A DNA stretch of 64,000 nt, taken from the NCBI GenBank assembly GCA_964509075.1, contig CAZDWC010000001.1:248001-312000 (forward strand), written 5' to 3'. The notes below the pieces were generated by a model, which was not told where the DNA came from, did not search any database, and worked only from the letters and a program-made list of their open reading frames with translations. The stretch is from UBA7239 sp964509075. GTDB taxonomy: Bacteria; Pseudomonadota; Gammaproteobacteria; Pseudomonadales; UBA7239. Shown one piece after another: positions 33,421-42,714 of this stretch (positions within the stretch are counted from its first letter, which is position 1; every line of letters begins with the position of its first letter). A program made the position numbers and the translations under genes.

Positions 33421-34173
33421 TCAGGGTTTGAAGTGTATGCCTTCGGCTTCATCAATCGTGAATTCACCGCCGTTGGCAATTTTGCCGTCGTCGCAGGCGA
33501 GAAACAGAATCATCGGCGCGATGTCATCGGGGCCACACAGTTTGCTCATCAATTCACCGCGCACGCTTTCATCGGTGATGCCGTCGAACATGCTGGTGAT
33601 CATGCGTGTTGCCACACCTTTCGGATGTACCGAGTTGCAGCGCACGCCGCGGTTGCGTTCGCGGCAGTAGGCGGCAACACTTTTCGTCAGCGAGCGCACG
33701 GCGCCCTTGCTGGCGCTGTAGGCGCAGAAGGTGGAAATCGCCATGTTCGCCGAATTGGACGAGATGTTGATAATGGAGCCGCCACCGGATTTTTCCATGC
33801 GCGGCACGGCGAATTTGCAACCGAGAAAAACGCCGTCACTGTTCACGGCTTGCACGCGTTGCCAGTCTGCCAGCGAGGTGTGCACGACATCACCGACGTG
33901 AAGAATGCCGGCGTTGTTGACCAGCACATCGAGCCGGCCAAATTTTTCCAGTGCTTTATCCATTACGTGCTGCCAGCTGTTTTCGCAGGTGACATCGTGT
34001 TGCAGGGCAATAACATCGGCAGACAGTGATTCGGCCGTTTGTTGTGCGGCTTGTTCATTGATGTCGGTCAGTACCAGCTTCGCTCCGTGCTGTGCGAACA
34101 AGCGGGCAATGGCGGCGCCGATGCCGCCGCCAGCGCCGGTGATGATGCAGGTCTTGTCTTGCAGTTTCAGCAT
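33421..34173 (-). CDS. Short-chain dehydrogenase/reductase
   Basis: 250 residues from the ATG at 34173. Classical SDR: TGAGGGIGAAIARLFAQHG, NNAGILHVGDVVHTSL, serine in NISSNSANMAISTF, YSASKGAVRSLTKSVAAYC active site, and a C-terminal GPDDIAPMILFLACDDGKIANGGEFTIDEAEG. The ASP/ISS pattern is like cyclopentanol or 3-oxoacyl reductases. Precedes the quinone oxidoreductase by 24 bases in the same direction. Substrate unknown. Confidence 0.9.
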   Translation of the reverse strand: MLKLQDKTCIITGAGGGIGAAIARLFAQHGAKLVLTDINEQAAQQTAESLSADVIALQHDVTCENSWQHVMDKALEKFGRLDVLVNNAGILHVGDVVHTSLADWQRVQAVNSDGVFLGCKFAVPRMEKSGGGSIINISSNSANMAISTFCAYSASKGAVRSLTKSVAAYCRERNRGVRCNSVHPKGVATRMITSMFDGITDESVRGELMSKLCGPDDIAPMILFLACDDGKIANGGEFTIDEAEGIHFKP

Positions 34174-34221
34174 GCTGTTTCTCACTTGGTGCTTTATTCA
34201 GATGGATTGAATGCCAAGGAC

Positions 34222-34971
34222 TCATTGCCAGTCAAAGCGCTGGTTGAGGAGCGCAAAGAGCTGTTCGTTCAGTGGCGCATAGTAATCCAGCAGGGCATCA
34301 CGAATTTTCTGGTCAGCTTCGCCGTAGTTGCCGGGTTTGCGCGGCCACAGGTCTGTCGGGTGAAAATCATCATCAACCCCCAGAAACCGATACAGTTCAG
34401 GAAGCAGATTGTGCGGCTCGGCAAAGAAACGTTCACTGCTGTCGATGAAAAACTGTTCGCGCCGGAAGCGTGCCAGAAAGGGCTGCAATTGCTCGGCGTA
34501 ATGGCCGCGCTGGCGGTAGCTGAAGCGTTGTGCAGTGCTGAAGTTCAGCAGTTTGCCTGCGCGCAGGGCTGCCCAGTCGTCTGCCGTGCGCTCGGCTTCG
34601 GCATCCAGCGCCTCCTGCAGAGACAGCGTGTCGTGAATGCGGCGGAATTCCTGGTGGTAGTGCGAAATGGCGCGGTCGGCTGGATTGCGCAACAGCACAA
34701 TCAATTTGACGTCCGGGCAGTGCAGATGGATACGTTCTGCTGCCAGCGGGTGTGCCATATAGAACGGCGAGGCTTCACCGCTGATCTGGCCGTCGCTGCA
34801 ATCGGGAAACTGGCGCAGGTACCAGTCGCGGCCGTGCGCATAGTGCTGGTCGAAGAAATGAACTTCCTTGCGTGCCGCCTTCAGAACCTGCGGGTGCTGT
34901 GTCAGGGCGCTGTACAGGCTCGAAGTGCCGCCCTTCTGGGTGCCGATGATCAGGAAGTGAGGAGCGGTCAT
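34222..34971 (-). CDS. Sulfotransferase family protein
   Basis: 249 residues from the ATG at 34971. The 5'-phosphosulfate loop is FLIIGTQKGGTSSLYSALTQHPQV (PAPS binding), followed by KEVHFFDQHYAHGRDWYLRQFPD and the 3'-phosphate motif VKLIVLLRNPADRAISHYHQEFRR. These are shared with heparan-type and Stf sulfotransferases, which move sulfate from PAPS to a sugar or other acceptor. Acceptor unknown. It lies five bases after a 136-residue gene of unknown function; the two are probably translated together. Confidence 0.88.
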   Translation of the reverse strand: MTAPHFLIIGTQKGGTSSLYSALTQHPQVLKAARKEVHFFDQHYAHGRDWYLRQFPDCSDGQISGEASPFYMAHPLAAERIHLHCPDVKLIVLLRNPADRAISHYHQEFRRIHDTLSLQEALDAEAERTADDWAALRAGKLLNFSTAQRFSYRQRGHYAEQLQPFLARFRREQFFIDSSERFFAEPHNLLPELYRFLGVDDDFHPTDLWPRKPGNYGEADQKIRDALLDYYAPLNEQLFALLNQRFDWQ

Positions 34972-34976
34972 CGTGA

Positions 34977-35387
34977 TTAGAGGATGGGGCCGTTGGGCAG
35001 GAAGCGGTTGTCGCTGTTGGCCTTGATCCACAGGATCATGTCGCGTGAGAGTGGTGTGCCGCACTTCTTCAGGTGACGGGTGATCCAGATGACGGGCGAT
35101 TGGTCGCCGCCGTGCCAGTCCGGCAACTGCTGTTCGGCCACGGTAAAGAAGCGGATCAGGCGCAGCAGAGTCTCCGCATCCAGTGCATGCAGCGTTTGCT
35201 CCCAGCTGTGGGCATCCAGCTTCATCATTTTCCAGGCATCCGCCGGCAGGATGTCTTTCACCCAACTTGCCATTCCTCCCCAGTTATCGGTGCGGGCAAA
35301 GTCGGCGCAGTGGGCAAGTACTGCCGGATCAATCTGGTATTTGAGGCTTTGACTGCCGTCTTCCGGGTTCCAGCTGCCAAGTGACAT
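34977..35387 (-). CDS. Hypothetical protein upstream of sulfotransferase
   Basis: 136 residues from the ATG at 35387 (gagg 8 bases upstream); an ATG at 35417 lacks a ribosome site. Soluble, tryptophan-rich, no signal peptide: MSLGSWNPEDGSQ, DNWGGMASWVKDILPADAWKMMKLDAHSWEQTL, ETLLRLIRFFTVAEQQLPDWHGGDQSPVIWITRHLKKCGTPLS, ending FLPNGPIL. Not recognised. Its position, five bases before the sulfotransferase start, suggests an accessory protein for that enzyme or its substrate. Confidence 0.7.
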   Translation of the reverse strand: MSLGSWNPEDGSQSLKYQIDPAVLAHCADFARTDNWGGMASWVKDILPADAWKMMKLDAHSWEQTLHALDAETLLRLIRFFTVAEQQLPDWHGGDQSPVIWITRHLKKCGTPLSRDMILWIKANSDNRFLPNGPIL

Positions 35388-35564
35388 GGGGTGTACCTCT
35401 GATGCAGGGTGGGACATGGTTCACGAAGCGGGCATTGTACCTGTCCTTGGCGGTGGATTTTGTCATGCCTTTGTAATAGGCTGCGCGCGTCTTACAGGCT
35501 TTCACGTTTTTTTCACGTCAAAGCACCGTATGCAGACCTGGTTTTCTATTGGGAGAGAGAGTTC

Positions 35565-36491
35565 ATGAAAAACAAACTGATTGCCACTTTTGCCGCTTCA
35601 GCCCTGGCGCTGGGCGTAAGCGCAGCCGCACAAGCTGATGCACATCCGTATGCCGGTGTTGGCCTGGGCTACTTCCAGGGCGACAACGACCGCGATCTGG
35701 GCGATGCCGGTGTTTTCAACGGCACCGTGGGTTACCACTTCAACGAAGACTGGTCTCTGGAAGCCACTTACGGCGGCACCAATCCGCATCTCGACCCTAG
35801 CAACCGTGAATTCAGCCACACGGCACTGACTGCTGCCTATCGCCTGTGGAGCAACGACAGCGTTGCCGTCCTCGGTCTGTTCGGTGCCCAGTACACCAAC
35901 ATGGATCACCCGAACAGCAGCATCGAAGACAACAGCACCCAGGGCACTGTGGGTGTGGCCTTGTCTCACTACCTGACCGATCAGGTTGAGCTGCGCGCCA
36001 GCGTACAAGGCGGCTACAGCGACTCTACCGAATACAACGACGTATACACGTCGTTGGGTGTGAACTATCACTTCGGCACGCATGGTGTTAAAGAAGAAGC
36101 ACCTGCACCAGTTGCTGCAGCCCCTGCGCCGAAAGCCGAGCCGGTGGTTATCATGAAGAAAACCCTGCACGCGCATTTCGACAATGACAGCAGCGTAGTA
36201 AAAGCCGCTGACAAGAAAGAAATCGCGGAAGTGGCAGAAGCCATGAAAAACAACCCGGGCAGCAAGGCTGATCTGGTTGGCCACACCGACAGCAATGCTT
36301 CTGATGCCTACAACCAGAAGCTGTCTGAAAAACGCGCAGCAGCTGTGAAGGCTGAGCTGGTCAAGCAAGGCGCTGACGCCGATGCGATCACCGCCTCTGG
36401 TCGTGGTGAGAAAGAGCCGGTTGCCGACAACGCCACTGCGACTGGCCGCGCTGCCAACCGCCGTGTGGAAGCGACTGTTACCGGTCAGTAA
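35565..36491 (+). CDS. OmpA-family outer membrane protein
   Basis: 308 residues from the ATG at 35565 (gagaga upstream). Signal peptide KLIATFAASALALGVSAAAQA; an eight-stranded OmpA-type barrel (about 24-190; YAGVGLGYFQGDN ... GVNYHFGTHG); an Ala/Pro hinge (EEAPAPVAAAPAPKAEP); then the peptidoglycan-binding OmpA C domain (about 210-308) with HFDNDSSVVKAADKKEIAEVAEAM, GHTDSNASDAYNQKLSEKRAAAVK and the diaminopimelate-binding RAANRRVEATV. Anchors the outer membrane to murein and may be a slow porin. Followed by an intrinsic terminator. Confidence 0.93.
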   Translation: MKNKLIATFAASALALGVSAAAQADAHPYAGVGLGYFQGDNDRDLGDAGVFNGTVGYHFNEDWSLEATYGGTNPHLDPSNREFSHTALTAAYRLWSNDSVAVLGLFGAQYTNMDHPNSSIEDNSTQGTVGVALSHYLTDQVELRASVQGGYSDSTEYNDVYTSLGVNYHFGTHGVKEEAPAPVAAAPAPKAEPVVIMKKTLHAHFDNDSSVVKAADKKEIAEVAEAMKNNPGSKADLVGHTDSNASDAYNQKLSEKRAAAVKAELVKQGADADAITASGRGEKEPVADNATATGRAANRRVEATVTGQ

Positions 36492-36515
36492 TTCACCGGT
36501 TTCGACGCAATCCAG

Positions 36516-36542
36516 AAAAACCCGGCATTGCCGGGTTTTTTT
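36516..36542 (+). terminator. Intrinsic terminator of the OmpA-like gene
   Basis: aaaaacccggc-att-gccgggttttttt, 24 bases after the stop; perfect stem and T-run. Confidence 0.92.
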
Positions 36543-36601
36543 GTGCTCGCGATTCCGGGCTGCGCTAGACTGCGCGCCAGACACAAAAACAGGATCTGAC
36601 G

Positions 36602-38032
36602 ATGAGCACGACGCTCTACTGGCACGATTACGAAACCTTCGGGCAAAAACCGCGCTGGGCTGGCATTGCCCAGTTTGCAGGCATCCGCACTGACGAGGAC
36701 CTGAACGAAATCGGCGAGCCGCTGATGATCTACAGCCAGCCGCCGCAGGACAGTTGGCCCGATCCGGAAGCCTGCCTCATCACCGGTATTACCCCGCAGC
36801 ACTGCCGTCAGCACGGCTTGCCTGATTACCGGTTTGCCAAAGCCGTGTTGCGCGAGCTGGGCCAGCCCGGCACCTGTGGCGTGGGTTTCAACAACATTCG
36901 TTTCGACGACGAGTTCACGCGCCAGCTCTTGTATCGCAATTTTTACGATCCCTACGAGCGCGAATGGAAAAACGGCAACTCGCGCTGGGATCTGCTCGAT
37001 GTCTTGCGCATGGCGCGTGCGCTGCGGCCGGACGGTATCGTCTGGCCCTTCGATGCCGAAGGCAAACCGAGCACCAAACTGGAATTGATGACAGCAGCCA
37101 ACGATATTGCTCATGTCGGTGCACACGATGCATTGGTGGATGTGCGCGCGACGATTGCCGTGGCGCGTTTATTGAAAAGCGCGCAGCCGAAGTTCTACGA
37201 GTTTGCCTTCAGTTTGCGCAACAAGAAATTTGCCGCCGCGCAGCTGGATCTGCTGCAGCACAAGCCGGTGCTGCACACCTCGGGCAAGCTCGGCGGCCAG
37301 CGTCTGTTCACGGCGCTGGTGATGCCCTTGATGAAACATCCGACCAACAGCAACGGCGTGGTGGTGTTTGATCTGATGCAGGATCCCGCGGCACTGATTG
37401 ATCTGCCGGTCGATGAAATCCGGCGGCGTATTTTTACCGCCAGCAAGGATCTGGAAGAGGGCATTGAACGATTGGCGCTGAAGTCCGTGCATCTGAACAA
37501 ATCGCCGATGCTGGCGCCAATCAGTTTGCTGAATGCCGATGTCGAGCAGCGCATCCAGCTTGATCGCGTGCAATGCGAGCGCCACTGGCAACAATTGTTG
37601 CCAACACTGCCACAGGTGTGCGGCAAATTGAGCGAGGTGTTTGGTCAGGCGTACGAGCAACCCGTGCGCGATGCCGAATTCCTGATCTATGACGGCTTCA
37701 TCAGTGAGCAGGACAAGCGTGAGCAGCAGGCGGTGCGTCGCGCCAGTGCGGAAGAACTGGCGACGCAGACCTTCCTGTTTGCCGATCCGCGCTTGCCCGA
37801 GCTGCTGTTCCGCTACCGTGCGCGCAATTTCCCGCAGAGCCTGTCGGCTGCCGAACAGGCGCAGTGGCAGGAGTTTCGCCTGCAGCGTTTGCATACGGCG
37901 ATCAGTGCCGATTGGCTTACACACGAAGGCTATCTGGCTAAAATAGCCGAGCTCGAACACAAACATGCGGCCGAGCCGCACAAACTGGCCTTGCTCAGCG
38001 CGCTGAGAGACTGGCAGCAGGAGATTCTGTAA
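36602..38032 (+). CDS. sbcB: Exodeoxyribonuclease I
   Basis: 476 residues. DEDDh exonuclease: WHDYETFGQKPRWAGIAQFAGIRTDEDLNEIG (first Asp and Glu), GFNNIRFDDEFTRQLLYRNFYDPYEREWKNGNSRWDLLD (second Asp), and AHDALVDVRATI with the catalytic His and Asp, followed by the SH3-like and C-terminal domains (TSGKLGGQRLFTALVMPLMKHPTNSN). Processive 3'-5' digestion of single-stranded DNA in repair and recombination. Its stop overlaps the pyrB ATG by one base, an unusual pairing of repair and pyrimidine synthesis genes. Confidence 0.95.
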   Translation: MSTTLYWHDYETFGQKPRWAGIAQFAGIRTDEDLNEIGEPLMIYSQPPQDSWPDPEACLITGITPQHCRQHGLPDYRFAKAVLRELGQPGTCGVGFNNIRFDDEFTRQLLYRNFYDPYEREWKNGNSRWDLLDVLRMARALRPDGIVWPFDAEGKPSTKLELMTAANDIAHVGAHDALVDVRATIAVARLLKSAQPKFYEFAFSLRNKKFAAAQLDLLQHKPVLHTSGKLGGQRLFTALVMPLMKHPTNSNGVVVFDLMQDPAALIDLPVDEIRRRIFTASKDLEEGIERLALKSVHLNKSPMLAPISLLNADVEQRIQLDRVQCERHWQQLLPTLPQVCGKLSEVFGQAYEQPVRDAEFLIYDGFISEQDKREQQAVRRASAEELATQTFLFADPRLPELLFRYRARNFPQSLSAAEQAQWQEFRLQRLHTAISADWLTHEGYLAKIAELEHKHAAEPHKLALLSALRDWQQEIL

Positions 38033-39045
38033 TGCATTTTCGCGGATCACACATCCTTTCCATCGGCCAGTTTGCGCGCGAAGACATCGAGCGCATTTTT
38101 GCGGTGGCAGATCGCATGGAGCCGTATGCACAGCGCAGGAAAGTGACGCGCGTGCTGGAAGGCGCCATTCTCGGCAACATGTTTTTCGAGCCGAGCACGC
38201 GCACGCGGGTGAGTTTCGGCTGCGCGTTCAACCTGCTCGGCGGTGAAGTGCGCGAAACCACAGGTTTTGAGTCCTCGGCGATTTCCAAAGGCGAGTCATT
38301 GCACGACACCGCGCGCGTATTGTCCGGTTATAGCGATGTGATCTGCATGCGCCATCCGCAGGCAGGTTCGGTGGCGGAGTTTGCGTCTGCCAGCCGCGTG
38401 CCGGTGCTCAATGGCGGCGACGGTGCCAATGAACACCCCAGCCAGGCGCTGCTCGATCTTTACACCATTCGCAAGGAACTGCTGTCGCGCGGTCGCGAAC
38501 TCGCGCAGTTGCGCATTGCGATGATCGGCGATCTGAAATTCGGCCGCACCGTGCACTCGCTGTGCAAATTATTGTGTCTGTACCCGAGTGTGCAGGTGAC
38601 CCTGGTGTCGCCGCGCGAACTGGCCATGCCCGCAGAACTGGTGGAAAAAATGCGTGCGGCCGGCTTGCAGGTGACGGAAACCGACCAACTGGAAGCCAGC
38701 ATTGCACAAGTCGATATCGCCTATTCCACTCGCATTCAGGAAGAGCGCTTTGGCAGCAAGGAAGAAGCCGATCTGTATCGCGGCAAGTTCCGTCTCAACC
38801 AGAGCATCTACACACAATATTGCGAACCGAATACGGTGATCATGCATCCCTTGCCGCGCGATTCACGCGCGGAAGCCAACGAGCTGGATCGCGATCTCGA
38901 TGCCAACCCCAACCTCGCTATTTTCCGACAGGCCGATAACGGCGTGGTGATTCGCATGGCACTGTTTGCGCTGGTGCTGGATGTGGTGGAACTGGTGGAC
39001 AAACACGCGCTGGACGTGCGCTGGTTTCACGGTTTGTCGAAATAG
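38032..39045 (+). CDS. pyrB: Aspartate carbamoyltransferase catalytic chain
   Basis: 337 residues, longer than the about 311 of E. coli. Carbamoyl-phosphate loop FFEPSTRTRVSFGCAFNLLGG, SSAISKGESLHDTARVLSG, HPSQALLDLYTIRKELLSRG and the aspartate-binding MHPLPRDSRAEANELDRDLD are intact. Catalyses the first committed step of pyrimidine synthesis. No pyrI regulatory chain or pyrC-like pseudo-subunit follows, so allosteric partners must be elsewhere or absent. Coupled to sbcB by a one-base overlap (taatg). Confidence 0.93.
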   Translation: MHFRGSHILSIGQFAREDIERIFAVADRMEPYAQRRKVTRVLEGAILGNMFFEPSTRTRVSFGCAFNLLGGEVRETTGFESSAISKGESLHDTARVLSGYSDVICMRHPQAGSVAEFASASRVPVLNGGDGANEHPSQALLDLYTIRKELLSRGRELAQLRIAMIGDLKFGRTVHSLCKLLCLYPSVQVTLVSPRELAMPAELVEKMRAAGLQVTETDQLEASIAQVDIAYSTRIQEERFGSKEEADLYRGKFRLNQSIYTQYCEPNTVIMHPLPRDSRAEANELDRDLDANPNLAIFRQADNGVVIRMALFALVLDVVELVDKHALDVRWFHGLSK

Positions 39046-39060
39046 TGCTTGTGTTGTCGA

Positions 39061-42000
39061 TCAGCCCAGTGCGCTGATCGCCAGTTGTTTCGCCGCCACA
39101 AAATCGGTTTTGCCGCTGCCCAGTTTCGGTAGCGCCGCCACCTGCACATATTCCGCCGGCATCATCAGCGCTTGCATGTCGGATGCGAGCAAGGTTTTGC
39201 GCAACACGTCCTCCTCGATATCACCGGTATAAATCAGCACGATTTTTTCTCCCTTCTTGCTGTCGGGTGCGTTGATAGCGAGCAGTTCGATATCCGGCGT
39301 GCCAAACTCGGCATTGTCGAGCGCCTTGCGTACGGCGTCTTCCACGGCAGTGAGTGAAATCATCTCACCACCGATTTTGGCAAAACGCGAATAGCGATCG
39401 ACGATGCTGAGAAAACCGTCGGCATCCAGATGGCCCTTGTCGCCGGTTTTGTACCAGCGTTTGCCATCAAGTTCGACAATCGCGGCCGCAGTTTTTTCCG
39501 GGTCGTCGAGATAGCCAAGCATGACTTGCGTGCCAGCAATCAGAATCAGGCCATCGGTTTTCGGTGGCAGTGTTTCCAATGTGTTGGGATCGACAATGCG
39601 AAAGGCAGTGCCGGGCAGTGGCAAGCCGACAGTGCCGTTTTTTTGCCCGGTCTGCACATGCCAGTAGCGGTCGTCGAGTTGGTCGGGAATGTTGACGCTG
39701 GCCACCGGCGTGGTTTCGGTGGCACCGTAACCTTCAAATACGTCGCAGTTGAATTTCAGCTTGAAGGCTTCGCGCACATCCGGTGCCAGTTTTTCCGCGC
39801 CCGCTACCACGACGCGCAAGGATTGCAGCATCAGCGGATGGATTTTGTGATTGCGCACGTACAAACGTAAAAAAGTGGAGGTGCCACACAATACCGTGGC
39901 CTTGTGGCGCGCGATGGCCTTGGCGGTGCCCATGACATCGGTGGGGTCCGGGTGGCACACCACCGGAATGTCTTCCAGCAGTGGCATGAAGCTGGTCACT
40001 GTCAAACCAAACGAGTGAAACAGCGGCAGGCTGCCGACAATCACGTCGTCCTTGCGGGTGTTGAGCACATCCGACACCTGCAAACAGTTGGCGACAATAT
40101 TGCGATGCGACAGCATCACGCCTTTCGGTGTGCCTTCACTGCCGCTGGAAAACAGAATGGCAGCAGGGTCATCGAGTTTGCGTGTGCTGCCGAATAGACG
40201 GTAGAGCAGCGCGGCCGGCAAAAGACTCGCCAGTGCCGTGAGCAGCAACTCGTGTTTGCCAATGGATATTTTCAGATCCTCCAGATAGATCAGTTGTACG
40301 CCGGTAAAAAGCTGTTCAATGTCCAGCCCTTTCTGTTCCAGTTTTTTGACGAAAAGGCGCGCGGTGTACACCTGTTGGATTTGTGCTTTTTCGACTGCAG
40401 CTTGTATGGCTTCTGCACAGGCGGTGTAGTTGAGATTGATCACCGTTTTGCCCGCGAGCAGGGCGGCCATGTTGCAGATTAAGCCTGCGCTAGTGGTCGG
40501 TAGCAGCAGGCCAATGTTTTGTGCATGGCATTTGCTGCGTATGCGGCGCGCGAAGATCAGCACGGCGATGATCAGTCGAAAATTCGACAAGGCGGTGCCG
40601 TTGCTGTCGAAGACACTGGCTTTGCGCAGGTTGCGTTTGGCGGTGCGCAGCCAGGTGAGTGGAATCGGTTCCAGCCAGTCCGTCTGTTGTTGCCAGGCGC
40701 CGATGGAGAGTTCGAATACTTTCTGTTTCAGCTGTTCAGCTTTGGTTTCTATTGGTAGAGGTTCGCCAAAGACGACAAGAATATTGCGCTTGATGCCGCG
40801 CGTGCGGTTTTCATTGAGCTTGTGGCTGGCGCGCGACAATTTGCTGCCCCACAGACCGTGCAGGTAGAAGGGCACGATGCAGCCTTCGACGCCTTCCGTT
40901 GTACGTTCGTAACCGTGACGGAATTCGCCGAGCTGGCCGTTGCGACTGATAGCGCCTTCCGGAAACAGACACACCACTTCACCCGCTTTCAGCAGTTCGT
41001 TGATGGTTTGCAAGGCGGCCTTGCTGTGGCCGCTGGCAATCGGAATCGCGCCGAAAGCTTTCAGGAATGGTTTCAGAAACCAGAGATTGTAGATTTCACG
41101 TTGCATTACAAAACGGATTGGGCGCGGGCAGGCAATCTGCACCATCGCCCAATCGATCCAGCTGATGTGGTTGCCGAGCAGCAACACGCCACCTGCGCGC
41201 GGGATGTGATGGAAGTTGCTGACATCGATGCGATACGGCGCGCGCAACACGATGCTGAAAAGCATGCGCACAAATGATTGCGGCAACTGCGACACGGTGT
41301 AACCGGCACCGGCGATGGCGACAAAGGTCAGCAGCACGAACATGCCGGCGCTGTTCAGCCCGAGCCAGGAGGCGCTGGCGGTGACGATGAGAAACGTCAG
41401 CATGGTGACGTTCTGCACCCAGTTGTTGCCGGCGAGCACGGTGCCGATTTTGTCTGCCGGTGCCTGGTATTGAATCAGTGAATTGAGCGGAATGATGAAC
41501 AGGCCGCCACTGATGCCAACCACCATCATCAACACAATCATCGGCCACACGCTGTGCATTGCCGGCAGCAGGGCAATGCAGCTGGCAATGCCGACAGCAC
41601 CGATCGGAATCAGACCGGTTTCGATGTGATGGCGCGACACGCGTCCGGCAATCAATGAGCCGAGCATGACGCCGATACCGGTGCAGGCGAGCATGGCCTG
41701 TATCGCCACTGTGTTGTGTTGTTGCAGGCGTTCTTCGGCAAATGCCGGGAAAACTGCGATCAAGGCTTGCGCCAATCCCCAGTAAGTTGACAGCCCGATG
41801 ATGGACAGCCAGATCGTGCGGCTGCTGCGAAGCGTCGCCACGTTGTCGCGCAGGTAGCGCAGGCGTGTGTAGGCGCGCAGTGAGAATGCTTGTGTGTCAG
41901 CGCAGCGATTTTCAAAAACCGGCAGGCGATAAGCGAGTAGCAGTTCGATCACGCTGTTGGCAACCAGCAAAAAACCGAGAGGCACCATCAGGCGCAGCAT

Positions 42001-42531
42001 GTCTGCTTGTGTTTTTGCATCGACATGTGCGGACAATTTTTTCTCGAATAGAAACGAAAACACAAACATGCCGGAAAGAATGGCGATGGTGGTGGTGGCT
42101 TGCACCACACCATTGGCGGCGGCGAGATTGTCGGTGCCTGCCACTTCGCGGATGTAACCGTATTTGGCAGGCGAATAAAACGCGCTCTTGGCGGCGAGTA
42201 TCAAGGTCATCGCGAAGGCAGCCCAGAACCAGCCCAGCGCATAACACGCGGTGATCAGCAGTGTGACGACAACTGCTGCCCATGCGGCGAGCTGCATCAC
42301 GCGCGGTTTGGCGTAGCGGTTGGAAATGAAGCCAGCTGGCGAGAACAGCAGGATGAAGGGCAGCAGGATCAGCGCATTGACCACGGCAATCAGCGCGCTT
42401 TGCAGTGTGCCGTCGTAAATCTTGAACACCGTGTTCTGGATGATGATCTTGTGCCCCAGATCCACAAAGGCATTCAGGAACAGCATACAGACATAGGGTA
42501 GGAAGCCGCGAATCCTGAACAGTTCTTTCAT
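39061..42531 (-). CDS. Trifunctional LplT-PlsC-Aas protein (acyl-ACP synthetase/acyltransferase)
   Basis: 1156 residues in three parts. Residues 1-410 form a 12-helix MFS transporter like LplT (lysophospholipid flippase). Residues 420-620 are a PlsC/LPLAT domain with GNHISWIDWAMVQ (HX4D) and FPEGAISRNGQLGEFRHGYER. Residues 650-1156 are an AMP-forming synthetase with FSSGSEGTPKGVMLSHRNIV, FEGYGATETTPV and the C-terminal lysine region LGSGKTDFVAAKQL. Such fusions import lysophospholipids and re-acylate them, recycling 2-acyl-glycerophosphoethanolamine, which complements Aas of E. coli. Convergent with pyrB. Longer than the Aas enzyme (about 719) because LplT is fused. Confidence 0.92.
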   Translation of the reverse strand: MKELFRIRGFLPYVCMLFLNAFVDLGHKIIIQNTVFKIYDGTLQSALIAVVNALILLPFILLFSPAGFISNRYAKPRVMQLAAWAAVVVTLLITACYALGWFWAAFAMTLILAAKSAFYSPAKYGYIREVAGTDNLAAANGVVQATTTIAILSGMFVFSFLFEKKLSAHVDAKTQADMLRLMVPLGFLLVANSVIELLLAYRLPVFENRCADTQAFSLRAYTRLRYLRDNVATLRSSRTIWLSIIGLSTYWGLAQALIAVFPAFAEERLQQHNTVAIQAMLACTGIGVMLGSLIAGRVSRHHIETGLIPIGAVGIASCIALLPAMHSVWPMIVLMMVVGISGGLFIIPLNSLIQYQAPADKIGTVLAGNNWVQNVTMLTFLIVTASASWLGLNSAGMFVLLTFVAIAGAGYTVSQLPQSFVRMLFSIVLRAPYRIDVSNFHHIPRAGGVLLLGNHISWIDWAMVQIACPRPIRFVMQREIYNLWFLKPFLKAFGAIPIASGHSKAALQTINELLKAGEVVCLFPEGAISRNGQLGEFRHGYERTTEGVEGCIVPFYLHGLWGSKLSRASHKLNENRTRGIKRNILVVFGEPLPIETKAEQLKQKVFELSIGAWQQQTDWLEPIPLTWLRTAKRNLRKASVFDSNGTALSNFRLIIAVLIFARRIRSKCHAQNIGLLLPTTSAGLICNMAALLAGKTVINLNYTACAEAIQAAVEKAQIQQVYTARLFVKKLEQKGLDIEQLFTGVQLIYLEDLKISIGKHELLLTALASLLPAALLYRLFGSTRKLDDPAAILFSSGSEGTPKGVMLSHRNIVANCLQVSDVLNTRKDDVIVGSLPLFHSFGLTVTSFMPLLEDIPVVCHPDPTDVMGTAKAIARHKATVLCGTSTFLRLYVRNHKIHPLMLQSLRVVVAGAEKLAPDVREAFKLKFNCDVFEGYGATETTPVASVNIPDQLDDRYWHVQTGQKNGTVGLPLPGTAFRIVDPNTLETLPPKTDGLILIAGTQVMLGYLDDPEKTAAAIVELDGKRWYKTGDKGHLDADGFLSIVDRYSRFAKIGGEMISLTAVEDAVRKALDNAEFGTPDIELLAINAPDSKKGEKIVLIYTGDIEEDVLRKTLLASDMQALMMPAEYVQVAALPKLGSGKTDFVAAKQLAISALG

Positions 42532-42586
42532 GGGGTGTTCCTCGTGTAAACGCTGCCGGGCATCTTACCCGCAGTTGTGCAGATCT

Positions 42587-42656
42587 GTAGGGGCGCCGCT
42601 TGCTGCGCCCGGATACGGGGTGATCGTGTAAGGGGCGCAGCAAGCAGCGCTCCTAC
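42587..42656. repeat. 70-base palindromic intergenic repeat
   Basis: Arms gtaggggcgccgcttgctgcg (left) and the complementary cgcagcaagcagcgctcctac (right) with two mismatches, spaced by about 19 bases, between the Aas-fusion gene start and the first pilin gene. REP-like: no coding capacity. Different family from copies A-C. Confidence 0.75.
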
Positions 42657-42714
42657 GGTTCCCGTGCAGATAACAGGGGCTTGTCTACACTCAAGACAAG
42701 AGGTGGTTTTTGTG

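Noticed and set aside
32068..34029. 653-codon open frame on the + strand
   Set aside because: It lies antisense to yciH, the quinone oxidoreductase and the SDR, all with diagnostic motifs. The translation has no recognisable domain, and the length is explained by codon bias of the real genes.
41912..42643. 243-codon minus-strand frame at the Aas-fusion N-terminus
   Set aside because: Alternate frame of the LplT domain; the true frame has clear membrane helices and continues into PlsC and Aas domains.
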